Below are positions 35,249 to 48,206 of a stretch of 64,000 nucleotides of DNA, one piece after another. The stretch comes from Pictodentalium vernedei (Eukaryota > Mollusca > Scaphopoda > Dentaliida > Dentaliidae), in contig CM062297.1 of the NCBI GenBank assembly GCA_031216915.1, forward strand, positions 535,764,971 to 535,828,970, read 5' to 3'. Positions within the stretch are counted from its first letter, which is position 1; each line of letters begins with the position of its first letter. Below the pieces are notes generated by a model, which was given only the letters and a program-made list of their open reading frames with translations, was not told the origin of the DNA and made no database searches. The position numbers were made by a program, and so were the translations under genes.

Positions 35249-37879
35249 AGGTGACAGCAAATACTTGAGCTGTTAATGTCATAACTGCAAAATATAGTTT
35301 GAAATTCCCTCTCGTGTTTACAGGCCGTCTGAACTTTTTTGTTGACAAAAAATCTGAATTATTGCGCACTAGAAAGACAACATGAACCACTTGTAAAAAA
35401 ATAACCGAGTGTATAAAATCGGGACGATACACATAAAATAAGGCAATATTCATAACAAAGTAAGCAGAATGCTTCAGAAATCACTTTTTCACGAAGTATA
35501 TTCCAAGCGACCTGGAACTATATTGAGCGACTGAGCGTGTTGATTTCCCCCAGATGTTGTTAAGTTATTTACTTCCTAGTAACCATGGAATTTGAGACGG
35601 GTATGTTTGATGTCTGCAAAGGACCGATTGAAGGTGGGTTGAAAATGATGCATTTGCGCTTTTAAATAAGGTGCGCTTGGACGATGCTGAGAATTTAGTT
35701 TTTTCTTGCAACCAACTATAGTAATACAAGCGTCGATCAGTGTCTTTTATGATAGTTTTACACTGACAAATGTGACACATCTACTTCACCGGAAATCATC
35801 CCCCAATTTGCATATCACAATAAACATAACCGCTGTCGCGGAGTGTCAGCGTGGCCGTGTGGTCAAAACCGAAACGAATTATCGAATGCACGGTCAATAT
35901 TAGCTGCAATTGGCTTTTAAACAAATGAAATACACGAAATATTCGCAATTTCTTCATTATTCATGCCGAGTTACTTTTTAACCAAACCACATGCGTTCAG
36001 TTTCGTTTGTCGGCATCAAACTGATATTGTTTGTGGTAATTAAATAGTACGAGAAGGCGAAGGAAGCCAAATATTTTCCATCATCTATTAATTAATTCAA
36101 CTTGAAAATTTCTTTTATTTTACTGAAATTATGAACTGATAAGGTGGTTGTGTTGCGATTATTTTCCCCCTCCCTGGAAGTTGGAAAATCAAAGGTGCAT
36201 CTAGGGCCGTGCAGTGGTGACCCCTGTCCTCTTAATCTTAGTCTTACCCATTCATCATTACATGTACCAACATTCTCCCTTGTATCTCAACCATTGCTAC
36301 TCCAATTTGAATGATATTTGGTGTTATGATCGAGCATCATGGGGAAACAATGCCTGTGTAGCTGCTGTAGCATGTGTTTCTTCCCACATTTTTTCAGAGT
36401 TGTGGTACTTTTTCACTGTTTTGAGTTAGAAAATTTTGTTTATAACTAGTGATTTGTTACAATTTGTTGCAAAGTGCCTGCTAATACCCTCAATTGTATT
36501 GCTACAGAATTTTCTTGTGAAGATCGTGTTCCTATTACTTATCAAGTAACAACCTAATGAATATTCTGTATAAAGCCACCAATCTGATGTCTGACACTTT
36601 TATCAGAGCTGTTATGGAGGCTTATGGAACTCAACATGTTGATTATGGCAGGATTTTTCTATTCACCCATTAATCGATAAATTAAGTGTTATAGTTGGAA
36701 GTAAGAAGCATGAAAGGTCCAGAACTAAAAGTCTAAAAAGAATGTTTTGCAATGTAACATGATTTTTGCAGATACACTTATTTGAAGGGTTACCTGTCTG
36801 ATAGTGTTTGGAACATTTGTGGCCAGGATCTTCATAAAGAAAAAAAAGTTAAACTTTGAGAAAAAAGACATATGCCTTGAGTGCCGAAGATAGCGTCATA
36901 CAAGGAAGAGAGCCCCCCTCTGGGAAATTTTTTGTGTCAAATGGAGCTAACTTGTCATCTTTTGGGGATTGCTTTGTGTACTGCGTTCTTGAAAAAAATA
37001 TGTGAGACCCTCTGGATGTGCCCTTCTGATCTCAATATGCCAATAAGCCTCCTTGGGGAAAGTACATGCAATAATGGTTATGTAAGGTTGATTTGATGTG
37101 TTTTGAATAACAATGTATTTTTAAGTACATTAGATGGTTTATTGCAGTGACAGGTTACAGTTACCCTTATTTCTTCTCCAACAGATATCATGAGTGTATT
37201 GGTGTCCAAGAGTTAAACAAAGCTATTATACTTATTGATAAACCAGACAAATTTAACAATTTAATCACTATCAAATTGATGCATGGGATAAAAGGGGTTA
37301 CAGTGAAAGGGGTTTGTAAATATATTTATTCAACTACAATGTATGACTTTGCAGTGCATTCTACATAGGAGAATATCATATTTTCTTTCCAAACCATTAC
37401 AGTAACACATACATCTTGATATTGGGAGACACTCTTTTGTCCTTCCATACTTCTTCTGCTGGACTCCTTCAAGTTGACCTTTGTTGAACTCCCCAAATCA
37501 AAACATAAACAAAAGAAAATGTCTGCCTTCAATCAGTGAGCACTCCACTTATAACATTTGGTCTCAATCTTTATTACTTTCATGAATTAGGAAAAGATTT
37601 CTTCGAGTATGTACTTCAATGTTTATAGAATACAGCTGTTATTTTATTTTGAGGTATTTTATTGTAAAAATTTTGTTCTCTTACTTATGCCACAGCAGAC
37701 TTTCAGGTGGTGCTATTTACACATGGCAGCAGTTCCATGGCAAATTTCAGTTTCCACATGTTCTATGTTTCATTCCAAGCATTTTGGTATATAATTTATT
37801 GGGGTTTTTCATTTTGGGACTTTTTTAGACTTGAAAGAAAATTACATGAAATTTGACCAAAGTTAGGTTGGACGTCCCC
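35249..37879. other. Right-hand DNA of D1, no gene recognised
   Basis: An AT-rich stretch of 2.6 kb. Open frames of 60-100 codons exist on both strands, but none shows a motif I recognise. It ends in the inverted repeat that pairs with 21892. A weak candidate exon (37185-37310) follows ttcttctccaacag. Confidence 0.45.
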
Positions 37880-37883
37880 TTAG

Positions 37884-38843
37884 GGGCCTATATAAGTAAT
37901 GGAATTTTGTTTATTTTGAGCTTCTCACCTCTCATACTCCTTAAATTCAGATTAAATATACACAAACTATACATCAAAATGAAGGTTGGGATGTATAGAA
38001 CACGAAACACATATGTAATCAACTAATAGAGTCGACTGCAGGCACCACTGGTTCCTGGAAGTCTGCTACCGTATTCGCACCAGAACTGATAATAAAATAA
38101 TATTTCATCAGAACAACTTGTGGCCTAATGTGCTTCATATATCCAAGAACAAAGCTAGGCATTCAAAACACTTTCGAATACAGCAATAGGACTGCATTTT
38201 GGAAAAGGACAACACTGTCTGCATTTTTTATTGAAGATGGTTTCCATGCTCGATAGACATGCGCAAATCACTCGTTACCGCGAATTTCCATCGAAAAACA
38301 AAATCGTAATTCTAAGAAATTTCAACAGGTACAATGATACCTTGCATTGAATATGGCAACTGTGCAATCTCAATCTAATAACAGTATACTGTTATGAAGG
38401 CGATCTTTTTCGTTATTTGATTTCAGACGGCGTTGTTTTTACATGCTTTTTCTGTCCGATGACGTCGACCGGAAATCGAAAGTATACTCATACGTAAACA
38501 AAAGCAAAGGCTTTGGACTTTTCCCCAATGCAGCTCTGTCGCCGTGTTTTGAAGAATTTTTTATCCCCTAGCTTTGTTCTTGGATATGTAAAGCACATTT
38601 GGCCACAAGTTGTTTTCTTGAAATATTATTAAATTATCAGTTAAGGTGCAAATACGGCAGCAGACTTCCCGGAACCAGTGGTGTCTACAGTCGACTCTAT
38701 GAGTTAATTACACATGTGTTTCGTGTTCTATACATCCCAACCTTCATTTTGATGTATAATTTGTGTATATTTAATTTGAATTGAAGGAATATCAGAGGTG
38801 AGAATTTTCAAAATAAACAAAATTTCATTACTTATATAGGCCC
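37884..38843. mobile_element. D2: fold-back MITE, TTAA target, long inverted repeats
   Basis: The left arm begins GGGCCTATATAAGTAATGG and the right arm ends with its inverse CCATTACTTATATAGGCCC. The arms match for at least 220 bp (shared words gtgtttcgtgttctatacat, ccaagaacaaagctagg and caacttgtggcc in one orientation) and more weakly for about 100 bp further. The 16-bp perfect palindrome TAACAGTATACTGTTA lies at 38379-38394, close to the exact middle. Flanks are TTAG (37880-37883) and TTAA (38844-38847), one mismatch apart. There is no coding capacity. It sits exactly in the right-hand TTAA of D1, so it came later. Confidence 0.85.
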
Positions 38844-38847
38844 TTAA

Positions 38848-41800
38848 GGATGCGTGACATGACTTTGCAGGAGTGCATTGTGGCTTGTAAAGCAAGTGAG
38901 AAAGCCACTGAACAAGTGAAGAAGTTTATCAGTCAAACTGGTTCTAGTCATGAAAATACTGAAGAGCACATTTCATTAATAAAAACAAAAAAGAATACGA
39001 TTTAGTTAAATAAACAATGTCAAAGAAATAAAGTTTGTGGGTTTTGTGGTATTTCCCCATCTGCCTCGTCAGTGTCCAGCTTTCGGAAAGATCTGTAATA
39101 ATTGCAAGAAATTTTAACCATTTTGCAAAGATGTGTAGAATGAAAGATAAATATAAAGCTCATCAAACTCTGTCAAATAAACAGAATCAGAAATCTAGGA
39201 ACATTCGAATTGTTGAACAAGATAATTTCGATGGAAGGCATGACTCATCAGACATAGAAGTAGAAGAGTTATTTATTGGAACTGTTACGTGCCAAGTTAC
39301 AAATGAAAATAACAATCCATTTTGGTTATTTATTGGAACTGTTACGTGCCAAGTTACAAATGAAAATAACAATCCATTTTGTGATTATGATGAATTTGAT
39401 TATTTATCCATGAATCTTTTGTTTCAGGAAGATCATGATGTCGAAAGTGAAAACATGCAAAAACAGTCTTTTTGTGAAATATCAAATAAAGATGAAGTTT
39501 CTAGTGATACAATGTCTCCGAACTGTGGTGATGACCTTGAGAATCATCACATATTTGGTGAGTATTATCAGATCATAACCCAATACAGGTTAACTATGTC
39601 AATAATGTTGACAATTTTGAAAATGATAATATGAAAGATGAATTTATAGTCAGTATTTTTGCTAATAGTACTGAAGTAACATTCAAATTGGACACCGGTG
39701 TAAAAGCAAATTTAATTAGTCTGAAAGACTTAAACAAATTGAAAAAGAAGCCCAAGATTTTTTTTTCAAGTGTTAAATTACTTGATTACAATCAAAAGGA
39801 AATACCAAATAAAGGAGCTTGTATCCTGCATTTGAAAATTAAGAACAAAACTTACCCAGTTAAGTTTGTAGTGGTTGATAATGGAATGCCTTTACTTTGT
39901 GACAAAACCTGTGTTGGTTTAAATTTAGTGAAAAGAATTTATGCAGTCAATAAACCTTTGCTCAACGCAAGTTCACATTGTCTGACAAAAAGTGTTATTC
40001 AGGAAAATTACTCAGAAATTTTCAAAGGAGTTGGGGAAATCCCTTTCACATATAAAATTAGATTAAGGGAAGGTAGTGTTCCAGTAATACATTCTCAAAG
40101 AAGAGTTCCAATAGCTCTTCGTGGAGAATTATTAAAGGAACTTAATCGCATAAGAGAAATGGGCATAATAGAGAAAGTCGAAGAGCCCACAGATTGGGTT
40201 AATTCGATGGTCGTCGTTAGAAAGCCAAATAACACACTTCGCATATGCATTGATTCAAAGGATTTAAATTCTTGCATTAGGAGAGAGCATTATGCCCTTC
40301 CTAGAAAAGATGACATTGTTGCAGAAATGGCAGGTGCATCTTTGTTCATTAAATTAGATGCGTCCCATGCATTTTGGCAAATAAAGTTAGATGAGGAGAG
40401 TGTTAAGTTAACAACTTTTAACACAGCTTTTGGTAGGTATGCATTCAAACGCTTACCATACGGAGTGAACAGTAGCCCTGAAGTGTTTCATAAGGCTATG
40501 GAAACTGTTTTTGAGGGCCTTACCGGTGTTAGAGTTTATATGGATGATGTGGTGATCTGGGGTGAAACTACTGAGGAACATAATAAAAACTTACTAGCTG
40601 CTTTAGAAAGAGTTAAACAGTATGGAGTTAAACTTAACACTGATAAATGTAATTTTTCTGTACAGGAAATGGAGTTTTTAGGTGAAAGTTTGACATCTCA
40701 TGGAGTTAAGCCCAGTAAAAGTAAAACTGAAACCATTTTGCAAATGCCCCCACCTAGGGATAAGAAGGAGTTACAGAGATATCTTGGGTTGGTTAATTAT
40801 GTTGGCAAGTTTATACCTAATTTGTCAGCCAGAATTTCTGAAATTAGGAAACTGCTTTGTGTCAATGAAAGCTGTCATTGGACAAACAGACATGAACAAG
40901 AATGGTCAAGTTTAAAGCAAGCTTTAACTACATAACCAGTTTTAGCTTATTTTGATACAACCAAACCAACGAAAATATCCACAGACAGCAGCAAAGATGG
41001 TCTGGGTTGTGTCATTTTGGAGACAGATCATAAGCCCCTTGTTGCCATATCTAAGAAATCACTTAATGATATGACACCAAGAATTCAAAGGTTAATATTG
41101 AAATTACAGAAATATTCATTTCAAGTAGTATATACACCTGGCAAGTACCTGGCTATAGCCGATGCACTTTCAAGGTGTAAATTTAAAAATAAAACTGGAG
41201 ATAGCCCTGGTGTCGAGAAGGAGCAAGAAATTCATGCTCTTGAAATAGTTAAAAATTTGCCTGTTTCTGACAAGCAATTGGAAAAGTTGAAATTGCAAAC
41301 TTTAAAAGATGATGTGCTATCCTCTATAATATCATTAGTTAAAAATGGTTGGCCATTTGGTGTTATGAAAGAATATTATGACATTGGGGATGAGCTTACA
41401 GTGGTTGATGGACTTTTATTGAAAGGTTCTCGAATTGTTATACCTTTCTCTATGAGGAAAGAAATGCTTGACAGAATTCATGCTGGTCATTTGGGAATTG
41501 AAAAATACAAACGTTTAGCTAGGGACGTTATTTATTGGCCTAATATGAATAAAGAAATCACTAATGTGGTAAAAAACTGTCCACATTGTTTAGAATATCA
41601 ATATTCACAGTGTAAACAGGATTTAGTAATTTCTAAATCCCCATTGCAACCGTGGGAAAAAGTTGGTGTTGATCTCTTTTTTATCGGTGGTAAACATTAT
41701 CTTGTTGTCATGGATTATTATAGTAATTATCCAGAATTTGCCTTGTTAAATGCTAGTTGCTCATCAGCTTCTGTTATACAGCATTTGAAGTCAATATTTT

Positions 41801-42582
41801 CTAGGCATGGAATTCCTAGAATTGTGAGATCTGACAATGGGCCACAGTTTTCTAGTGCTGAATTTAAACAGTTCAGTTCTAACTATAATTTTCAGCATAC
41901 AACCTCAAGTCCATACCATTCTCAGGGTAATGGTAAAGCTGAGGTTGGGGTGAAAATTGTAAAACGCCTTTTGAAGAAGGCAAGGGAAAGTAGTGGAGGC
42001 CCATATCTTGCTCTGCTACAGTATAGAACCGCACCATTAGCTCATGGAAAGTCACCGTCTGAGCTACTGATGGGGAGAAAAGTGAGAAATAATTTACCCC
42101 AAATCGGTTTTCAGTTACTTACCAAAACTGACAGAGAAATACATCAGAAAAACAATCGGCTCAAAAATAAGCAGAAAATTTATTATGATCGAGGTAGTAA
42201 ATTACTCCCATCATTGTCGTCTGGGAACACTGTAAGAATGAAAATCGCTGCCCCCACTTGGAATACTAAAGCCAAAGTTTTGGATAAAGTGACAAGTAGA
42301 TCCTATCGAGTTGTCACTGAATCAGGGCATACGTTACGAAGAGACCGAAGTGATTTAATGAAAACAAGCGAGTCCTTTACTCAAAAATCAGCAGATAATT
42401 TTGATGAAAATATTCCCGATAAAATGTATGAAGGGCGTAGGAAGTTAATAGCCAACAGGGAGCCATTTTCTAGTATTCACTCTAAAGTAGTAGATATTTC
42501 AGACAACAACCGTTCAGAAAAATTGACAGGGGCTAATTCGCAGGACAACATGGCTTCTGCGGGTTGTGCTGTGAAAAGTCCA
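38848..42582 (+). pseudogene. G: gag-pol region (fossil): knuckle, protease, RT, RNase H, integrase
   Basis: Parts in order: the end of gag (TLQECIVACKASEKATEQVK near 38870), a cysteine-rich knuckle near 39030-39130, a retropepsin-like site (LDTG near 39690), reverse transcriptase (YALPRKDDIVAEMAG near 40300, VYMDDVVIW near 40540, LGLVNYVGKFIPNLS near 40790), an RNase H-like part near 40960-41180, and integrase. The integrase has an HHCC-type zinc region near 41480-41600 and the acidic motifs near 41670, 41840 and 41940. The order is that of Ty3/gypsy and the wording is like the Mag group. It is a fossil with some breaks. The 3' end of the region lies beyond insert C. Confidence 0.88.
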
Positions 42583-43249
42583 TGTAAGTTAACAAGATGT
42601 GTCTACGGAAGATATCTTTATTTACCAAACAAACCTTCGGAAAGTGTACAAAACTGAAAAGAGAAATGAAACGGCACTTACAAAGTGTAAGAGGTTTACG
42701 AAAAATCTGCAAAAGTTATTGTTATTAGGGTGTACCATACCTGTAAAATAATACCGATAAATGTAGGACACACAAATATGACACTTACGTGTTTCCATAG
42801 ATGAATAAAACTTTGGCGATCGGAGATGGATAAAAACCCTGAACAAGAAAATTGCTTAACTTCGAGCTTATAATAGGGGGTTGAAAAATACATAAATTTA
42901 CGGGGAAAAGCAAACAATGCTAAGAAAACGAGCCCAAATTACCCTGGGACATCACAGAGGGAAACTTGAACATGAGAACGTATCTGGAACAGAAGTAAAA
43001 CCACGCTACTTGCGAGGGGTGAAAATCAGTAGTTTATGAAAATTGAGTCGTCAACCTTAAATACCTGCTTCTCCAGATGACTGCTGAAAGTTTATAAGGA
43101 GAGGGAAAATCCAAAATGTCTATGAAACTTACTCTGTGGGGTCAGACACTGGAAAATTAACATAATGAAGCATAGGCGGCGTGTTCAGGTCGACAAATGT
43201 AAAACTGATTAAAAAACAAAACCTGCACATGGATTCAGGATACGCGACA
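42583..43249 (-). repeat. 3' LTR of C
   Basis: 667-bp direct partner of 47225-47891 with the same end sequences. Bounded on the left by the GTCCA duplication. Confidence 0.92.
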
Positions 43250-46200
43250 CTCCCCTCCTGATTTCCAGAGAAATCACTACTATATTAAAATTTAAAATTC
43301 AACTTATAGTCTTATTACTTCCTTTACCTACTGGGGCAAATTTTTTAGTAAGATTACACATGTCAATGATGATCAAATCGAACGGCTAGTGAACTTCAAA
43401 TAAGCGACTGCCCCAATGGCACCTTTAGAGGCGTCAGAGAATATGTGAATCTCCCGCCTAATGGGCAAGGCACCTTGAAAAGATATGTCAGAATACATCC
43501 GAAGTATGCGCAGGGTTTCCAGATGTGAGAGTGATGTTACCCAGCTCTCCCATTTCTGCAGGTGAGTTTCTGATAACCGATCGTCCCAGTCAATAGGTTT
43601 TGACGAAGACAACATTTCACGTAGAAGAAATCTTCCTCGAATGACCACTGGTGCAGCGAATCCAATTGGATAGAAAAGGCTATTGATTGTTGATAGCACA
43701 CCTCCTCGTGTGAAAGGTTTTACGTCAGCATTCACATTGAACACAATTTGGTCAGAGTCGATGTCCCAAGATAAGCCTAAACACCGTTGCATTGGAAGTT
43801 CATCAGACGCAAGATCCATGTTCTTAAGATTTTTTGCTAAATCTTCCGGGTTGAAGTTATCGAGAACGAGTTTACTATTTGACACAAACTTATGCAATCT
43901 CAAACGTCCACCCTCGTAGAGCGCTTGCTGAGATCTTTTAACAAGACTGATTGCTTCTTCTGCATTGCCGCAGGAGATAAGTCCGTCATCGACATAGAAA
44001 TTATCACCGATGAAATCTTATGACGTCCTGATCGGCATTTTCAACCGAATTTCTGAGACCATAAGTAGCAACGGCTGGGAAAGGTCGGTTTCCAAAAACA
44101 TGCACCGTCATTCTATAATCTATAAGCGGTTTGTTAATGTCATTATCTTCATGCCAAATAAAACGCAAGAAGTCACGTTGATTTTCACAGACTTTGAAAT
44201 TATAGAACATTGCTCCACGTCGGTAGTAACGGCTATGATCTCCTTTCTGAACCGAAACTAGAGTCCCAGTAAACTATTTGTCAAATCCGGTCCTTTCATA
44301 AGTACGTCATTTAGTGAATGTCCGTTTTGTTTAGCAGAAGAGTCGAAAACCATACGCACTTTATCCAATTTTTTGGGATGATACACTGGGAAGATTGGTA
44401 AGTACCAGTGTTCAACACCAGCCTTAAGTTGAGGTGCTCTTTCGGCATGCTTATTGTCAATCATCTTTTACATGAATTCAGTGACGTGTTTACATTTCAA
44501 TGAATCTTTGAGAAGACTGGTGTCTAGTGATCTAGCTCTCTTGAGGGCTTGATCCCGATTATTATCTAAGGTTGGGCGATCCGAGCGAAAAGGTTGAGGA
44601 GCTGTCCATTGCCCCTGTTCATTTTTCATAAAGGTAGTTTTCATCAACTTTAAGAATTCTTGGTCCTCCACATAATATCCGATTTTCTCGTCCTGTTCTG
44701 TCTTAAGAAATAGTAGATCTGATTTAATGTTAAAGTGACTGTCACAAGGTTTGAAAAGTGTCGGCCTTCCATTGTCCAAAACCGTTATCTTGTTAGTGTT
44801 AACCACAGTTGGCTGGTGTACCTTTCCCAAGCAAGCTTCGCCGATGATAACCCATCCGAGGGGTAGTTTTTGACCATATGGAAGTCCATTTGACCCTATC
44901 CGTTGATCCAACACGTGGTGAGCACCGATCAAGTCTCTGCCGATTAATAGTTCCACTTTAGCACCCTTATCTACAGAAGGGAAGTACTCTGAAATATCCT
45001 TCAGATGCGGGAAAAGTTGTGCTAGTTCTGGTGATGGAATTTCGTCGCGATTGTTCGGAATCTCGTCACATTCAATGAGTTCCGGCAAAGAAAGTGTGTA
45101 AGAATTGTCAAAGGCTTCGACAGCATAGCCCCTTGCCCTTCTGCCAGCGGTCATGAATTTTCCAGAACACGAAGATAACACATATTCGATTGCAGGGCCA
45201 TTTTCAGCAAATGCATCGAATAATGTTGAAGTTGCCAAAGAGTGATTTTTTGTCATCAATAAGACAGTATAGGATTCTTGACTGATCAGGTAGTCCACAG
45301 GGATAAACACGCACTAATATTATTTTAGCGCACGACTTCCTGTAACCAGACAGATTTCCACACACCTGTGTGCACGACGAACTGATTGTGTTTGGTGCCT
45401 CCTCTCCATGAGATTTTGTCGTTTTTTGAATCCTCAGTCGTAACTATGTGTAATGCAGTAGGGTGGCTGTTACTTCTACACACCAAACATTTAATTATTT
45501 CAGTACAGGTGTTACACCGGAAACACAAGCCGTTTTTCTTCAGACATTCTCGACGTTCAGAAATTGGTTTAGAGCGAAATGCGCGACTCATGTTCAGAGT
45601 GTGATTCGTTCCATGAGTGGGACAATCGTTTCCTTTGTTCGACTCTTGAGATGTTGAGGCACTAAGCTCAGTTTTTCTACTAGATATATGTAAGGCATTG
45701 TGACTTGTTTGGGGATTTTTAAAATCTTTACGTGACCGCATGGCGGGATCCAAAATCTCATAGTTGAAACTCGGATCATTTTTTAGTTTGGCCGTGTTGT
45801 GAATGAATTTAGCAAAAACACTGAATGGTGTGAATATCGCAGCGTTGTTCCTTTTGTATTTGTGGGCTTCCATAGGCCATTTTTCTTGTAAATGTGCTGC
45901 CAACTTGGAGACTATTGGGTTCACACCAGATGAGGAGTTATAATGTGCGAAAACAGTCTTATACTGATCCATATCCATGACGGCTTCGATTTCTACAACT
46001 ATATCGGATAGTTCAAATAATTGTGAATTGTCGTTATTACTTAATTTTTGGAAATGATGTAATTTTCCTTTTAAGTGTCATTTCTACTATTTCAGGATTT
46101 CCAAACCTGTCCTCTAACCGCTCCCAAATACGTTTGACATTCTTTGGGTTGATATGCATTTGCAGCACGTATGCGTAGCGCTTGTCGTGACGAGTCATTG

Positions 46201-47224
46201 CCGAGCCATTTTACTAAGAGGTCTACTTCCTCCAATTCTGTCGTATTCATTTCTCTGACAATACTCTTGAAACTCAATTTCCAAGCTATATACATGTCTG
46301 GCCTATCATCAAACTTTGTGAGACGTGACAGTAGAAGGTCTCTTTTAACCATGAATTTTGAAAACTCATTGCAAAGATTTAAACTGTTGTTACTTTCGGA
46401 CAATGGAACAAACATAGGTGCCTTAACATTTAGGTCTGGAGAAATCTGGTCGAAACCTGCAGCCGTATTTTCAGGAAAAGGAGTTTCCCTTGGAAAGGGT
46501 GACGAAGAGTCTAGTGATATACATGTATCTCTTTCATATGTTACTATTTTACGGTTTTTATGTTCATGAATTTCTATTGACACGTTTTTTTTGTCATCAA
46601 AGTCATTATTCAAATTCTGTATATACTCAGCTGTGTTTTGACGCACTACTCTAGACGACGCCGATGAACGCTCAGAATAATCGTCTCCATCTAACACATC
46701 ATGTATGACCTTTATCTGACTTTTAGCTTCATCTATCTCTTGCTCAGTTCTTATAATTCTAAGATCTGCTTCTAATTCGGCCTTCTTTTTCAGAATGTCT
46801 GCTTCTTGTTTTGAATACTTAAGTTTAACTTTAGCAGCCTCTAATCTTGCTTGCTGACGTATAAGTTCCGAATTTACACTGGAATGACTTGACCTTGATG
46901 ATCTGTACGAAGCATGTGATTTTGTATTTGAATGTCGTGTTTTATTTGAGATTTTTGATTGTCTTTCCTCATGTTCGTGAGATTTTGTGTCACGTCTTTC
47001 CTCTGATTCGATGTCTATGATTCTGTCTGTCAAATACTGAATGCCATGTTTCACCTTGAAAGCGAGTCAATTGTTTTCTTAGATATTCTTAGTTATTCTG
47101 AATATGTTTCGACTGATTTATCATAGTGTTCTTGTCCAGCCAAGGTAAGTCTTCGTTGACGGTTCGGTTGATGTATCTCTGAATCCGACGCCATGTTGAA
47201 GCTGACTGTCTGCAGATTTTGTAC
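43250..47224 (-). pseudogene. C: gag-pol region (fossil) of BEL/Pao type
   Basis: On the minus strand, in order: a gag-like region with a long charged coiled-coil stretch (46092-47054, RQQARLEAAKVKLKYSKQEA), a cysteine-rich knuckle region (around 45500-45600, CLKKNGLCFRCNTCTEI), a BEL-type aspartic protease domain (44468-45310, VELLIGRDLIGAHHVL) and reverse transcriptase (VYHPKKLDKVRMVFDSSAKQ near 44380; PIGFAAPVVIRGRFLLREML near 43630). The clear integrase expected of a full element is not seen. It is a fossil, broken in several places. Confidence 0.88.
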
Positions 47225-47891
47225 TGTAAGTTAACAAGATGTGTCTACGGAAGATATCTTTATTTACCAAACAAACCTTCGGAAAGGGTACAAAACTGAA
47301 AATAGAAATGAAACGGCACTTACAAAGTGTAAGAGGTTTACGAAAAATCTGCAAAAGTTATTGTTATTAGGGTGTACCATACCTGTAAAATAATACCGAT
47401 AAATGTAGGACACACAAATATGACACTTACGTGTTTCCGTAGATGAATAAAACTTTGGCGATCGGAGGTGGATAAAAACCCCGAACAAGAAAATTTCTTA
47501 ACTTCGAGCTTATAAAAGGGGGTTGAAAAATACATAAATTTACGGGGAAAAGCAAACAATGCTAAGAAAACGAGCCCAAATTACCCTGGGACATCGCAGA
47601 GGGAAACTTGAACATGAGAACGTATCTGGAAGAGAAGTAAAACCACGCTACTTGCGAGGGATGAAAATCAGTAGTTTATGAAAATTGAGTCGTCAACCTT
47701 AAATACCTGCTTCTCCAGATGACTGCTGAAAGTTTATAAGAAGAGGGAAAATCCCGAATGTCTATGAAACTTACTCTGTGGGGTCAGACACCGGAAAATT
47801 GACATAATGAAGCATAGGCGGCGTGTTCAGGTCGACAAATGTAAAACTGATTAAAAAACAAAACCTGGACATGGATTCAGGATACGCGACA
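47225..47891 (-). repeat. 5' LTR of C
   Basis: Same length as 42583-43249. Followed on the right by GTCCA and then by the continuing 3' part of G. Confidence 0.92.
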
Positions 47892-48057
47892 GTCCAAACT
47901 ATTGTTCACGAGATCAGCAATCCTCTTCAAGCCCAGAAAAAGTTCATAGAAAGTCCACTAGAGTGAGAACACCAGTCATAAAATTGAATCTTTAAATTAC
48001 ATTTTTGTGTTTCAGGTTTGTTAAACGAGAACAGTTTTGTCATGTAAAAAAGGGAGA

Positions 48058-48201
48058 TGTAATGATAATACTGTTGTATGTTGCCGTTACGGCTATCCGT
48101 ACTTGTACTGTGTAATGTTGTTGGCCTCGCTTTCAAGCGACTTCTCGTTCTCTTAAACAGTCATGGCTGGCTGGGACTGTCTGTTGGGCTCAAACAATAC
48201 A
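48058..48201 (+). repeat. 3' LTR of G
   Basis: Starts TGTAATGATAATACTG and ends CAAACAATACA. Preceded by the purine tract aaaaaagggaga, which supports a true 3' LTR rather than a solo copy, and followed by GCATC. Confidence 0.9.
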
Positions 48202-48206
48202 GCATC

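Larger units (their letters stand above)
21892..37879. mobile_element. D1: DNA element with TTAA target site, split by LTR elements
   Basis: The left end GGGGTCGTCCAACCTAACTT (21892) and the right end, reversed, GGGGACGTCCAACCTAACTT (37879) are inverted repeats that continue with TGGTCAA, about 28-30 bp in all. The left side is preceded by TTAA (21888-21891). The right side is followed by TTAG (37880-37883), and the matching TTAA lies beyond D2 at 38844. The element's own DNA is 21892-22396 plus 35249-37879, about 3.1 kb. I see no transposase. One small open stretch near 37185-37310 (HECIGVQELNKAIILIDKPD) follows a possible splice acceptor but is unrecognised. TTAA targets are used by piggyBac, Kolobok and Sola3, and I cannot choose among them. 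Confidence 0.65.
42583..47891 (-). mobile_element. C: BEL/Pao LTR retrotransposon fossil
   Basis: The LTRs, 667 bp each, are at 47225-47891 (5') and 42583-43249 (3'). Read on the + strand they run TGTAAGTTAACA...ATACGCGACA. About 15-18 differences are visible between them, so the element is of intermediate age. GTCCA flanks both sides (42578-42582 and 47892-47896). The internal part is about 4 kb, shorter than a full BEL element, and is broken in several places. It is inserted in the 3' part of G. Confidence 0.92.
19396..48201 (+). mobile_element. G: Ty3/gypsy LTR retrotransposon fossil (Mag-like), heavily nested
   Basis: Two LTRs of about 150 bp, 19396-19548 and 48058-48201, share the ends TGTAATG...CAATACA and differ at few sites by eye. 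The element is flanked on both sides by GCATC (19391-19395 and 48202-48206), a 5-bp target duplication. A TGG-initial primer-binding-type sequence follows the 5' LTR at 19549 and a purine tract (aaaaaagggaga) precedes the 3' LTR. Internal parts in order are a gag part (19549-20038), gag to pol (38848-42582) and a short 3' part (47892-48057). Without inserts it would be about 4.7 kb, a normal size. It is interrupted by E, D1 with B and A inside, D2, and C. It is a broken fossil. LTR similarity suggests moderate age. It lies inside the T gene. Confidence 0.9.

Noticed and set aside
21892-37879. Polinton-type element because of the 16-kb span between inverted ends
   Set aside because: Its own DNA is only about 3.1 kb once the LTR elements are discounted, the target is TTAA rather than 6 bp, and no capsid, polymerase or integrase of that class is seen.
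48058-48201. Solo LTR unrelated to the LTR at 19396
   Set aside because: A purine tract precedes it and its outer flank GCATC matches the outer flank of the 19396 LTR, so both belong to one element.
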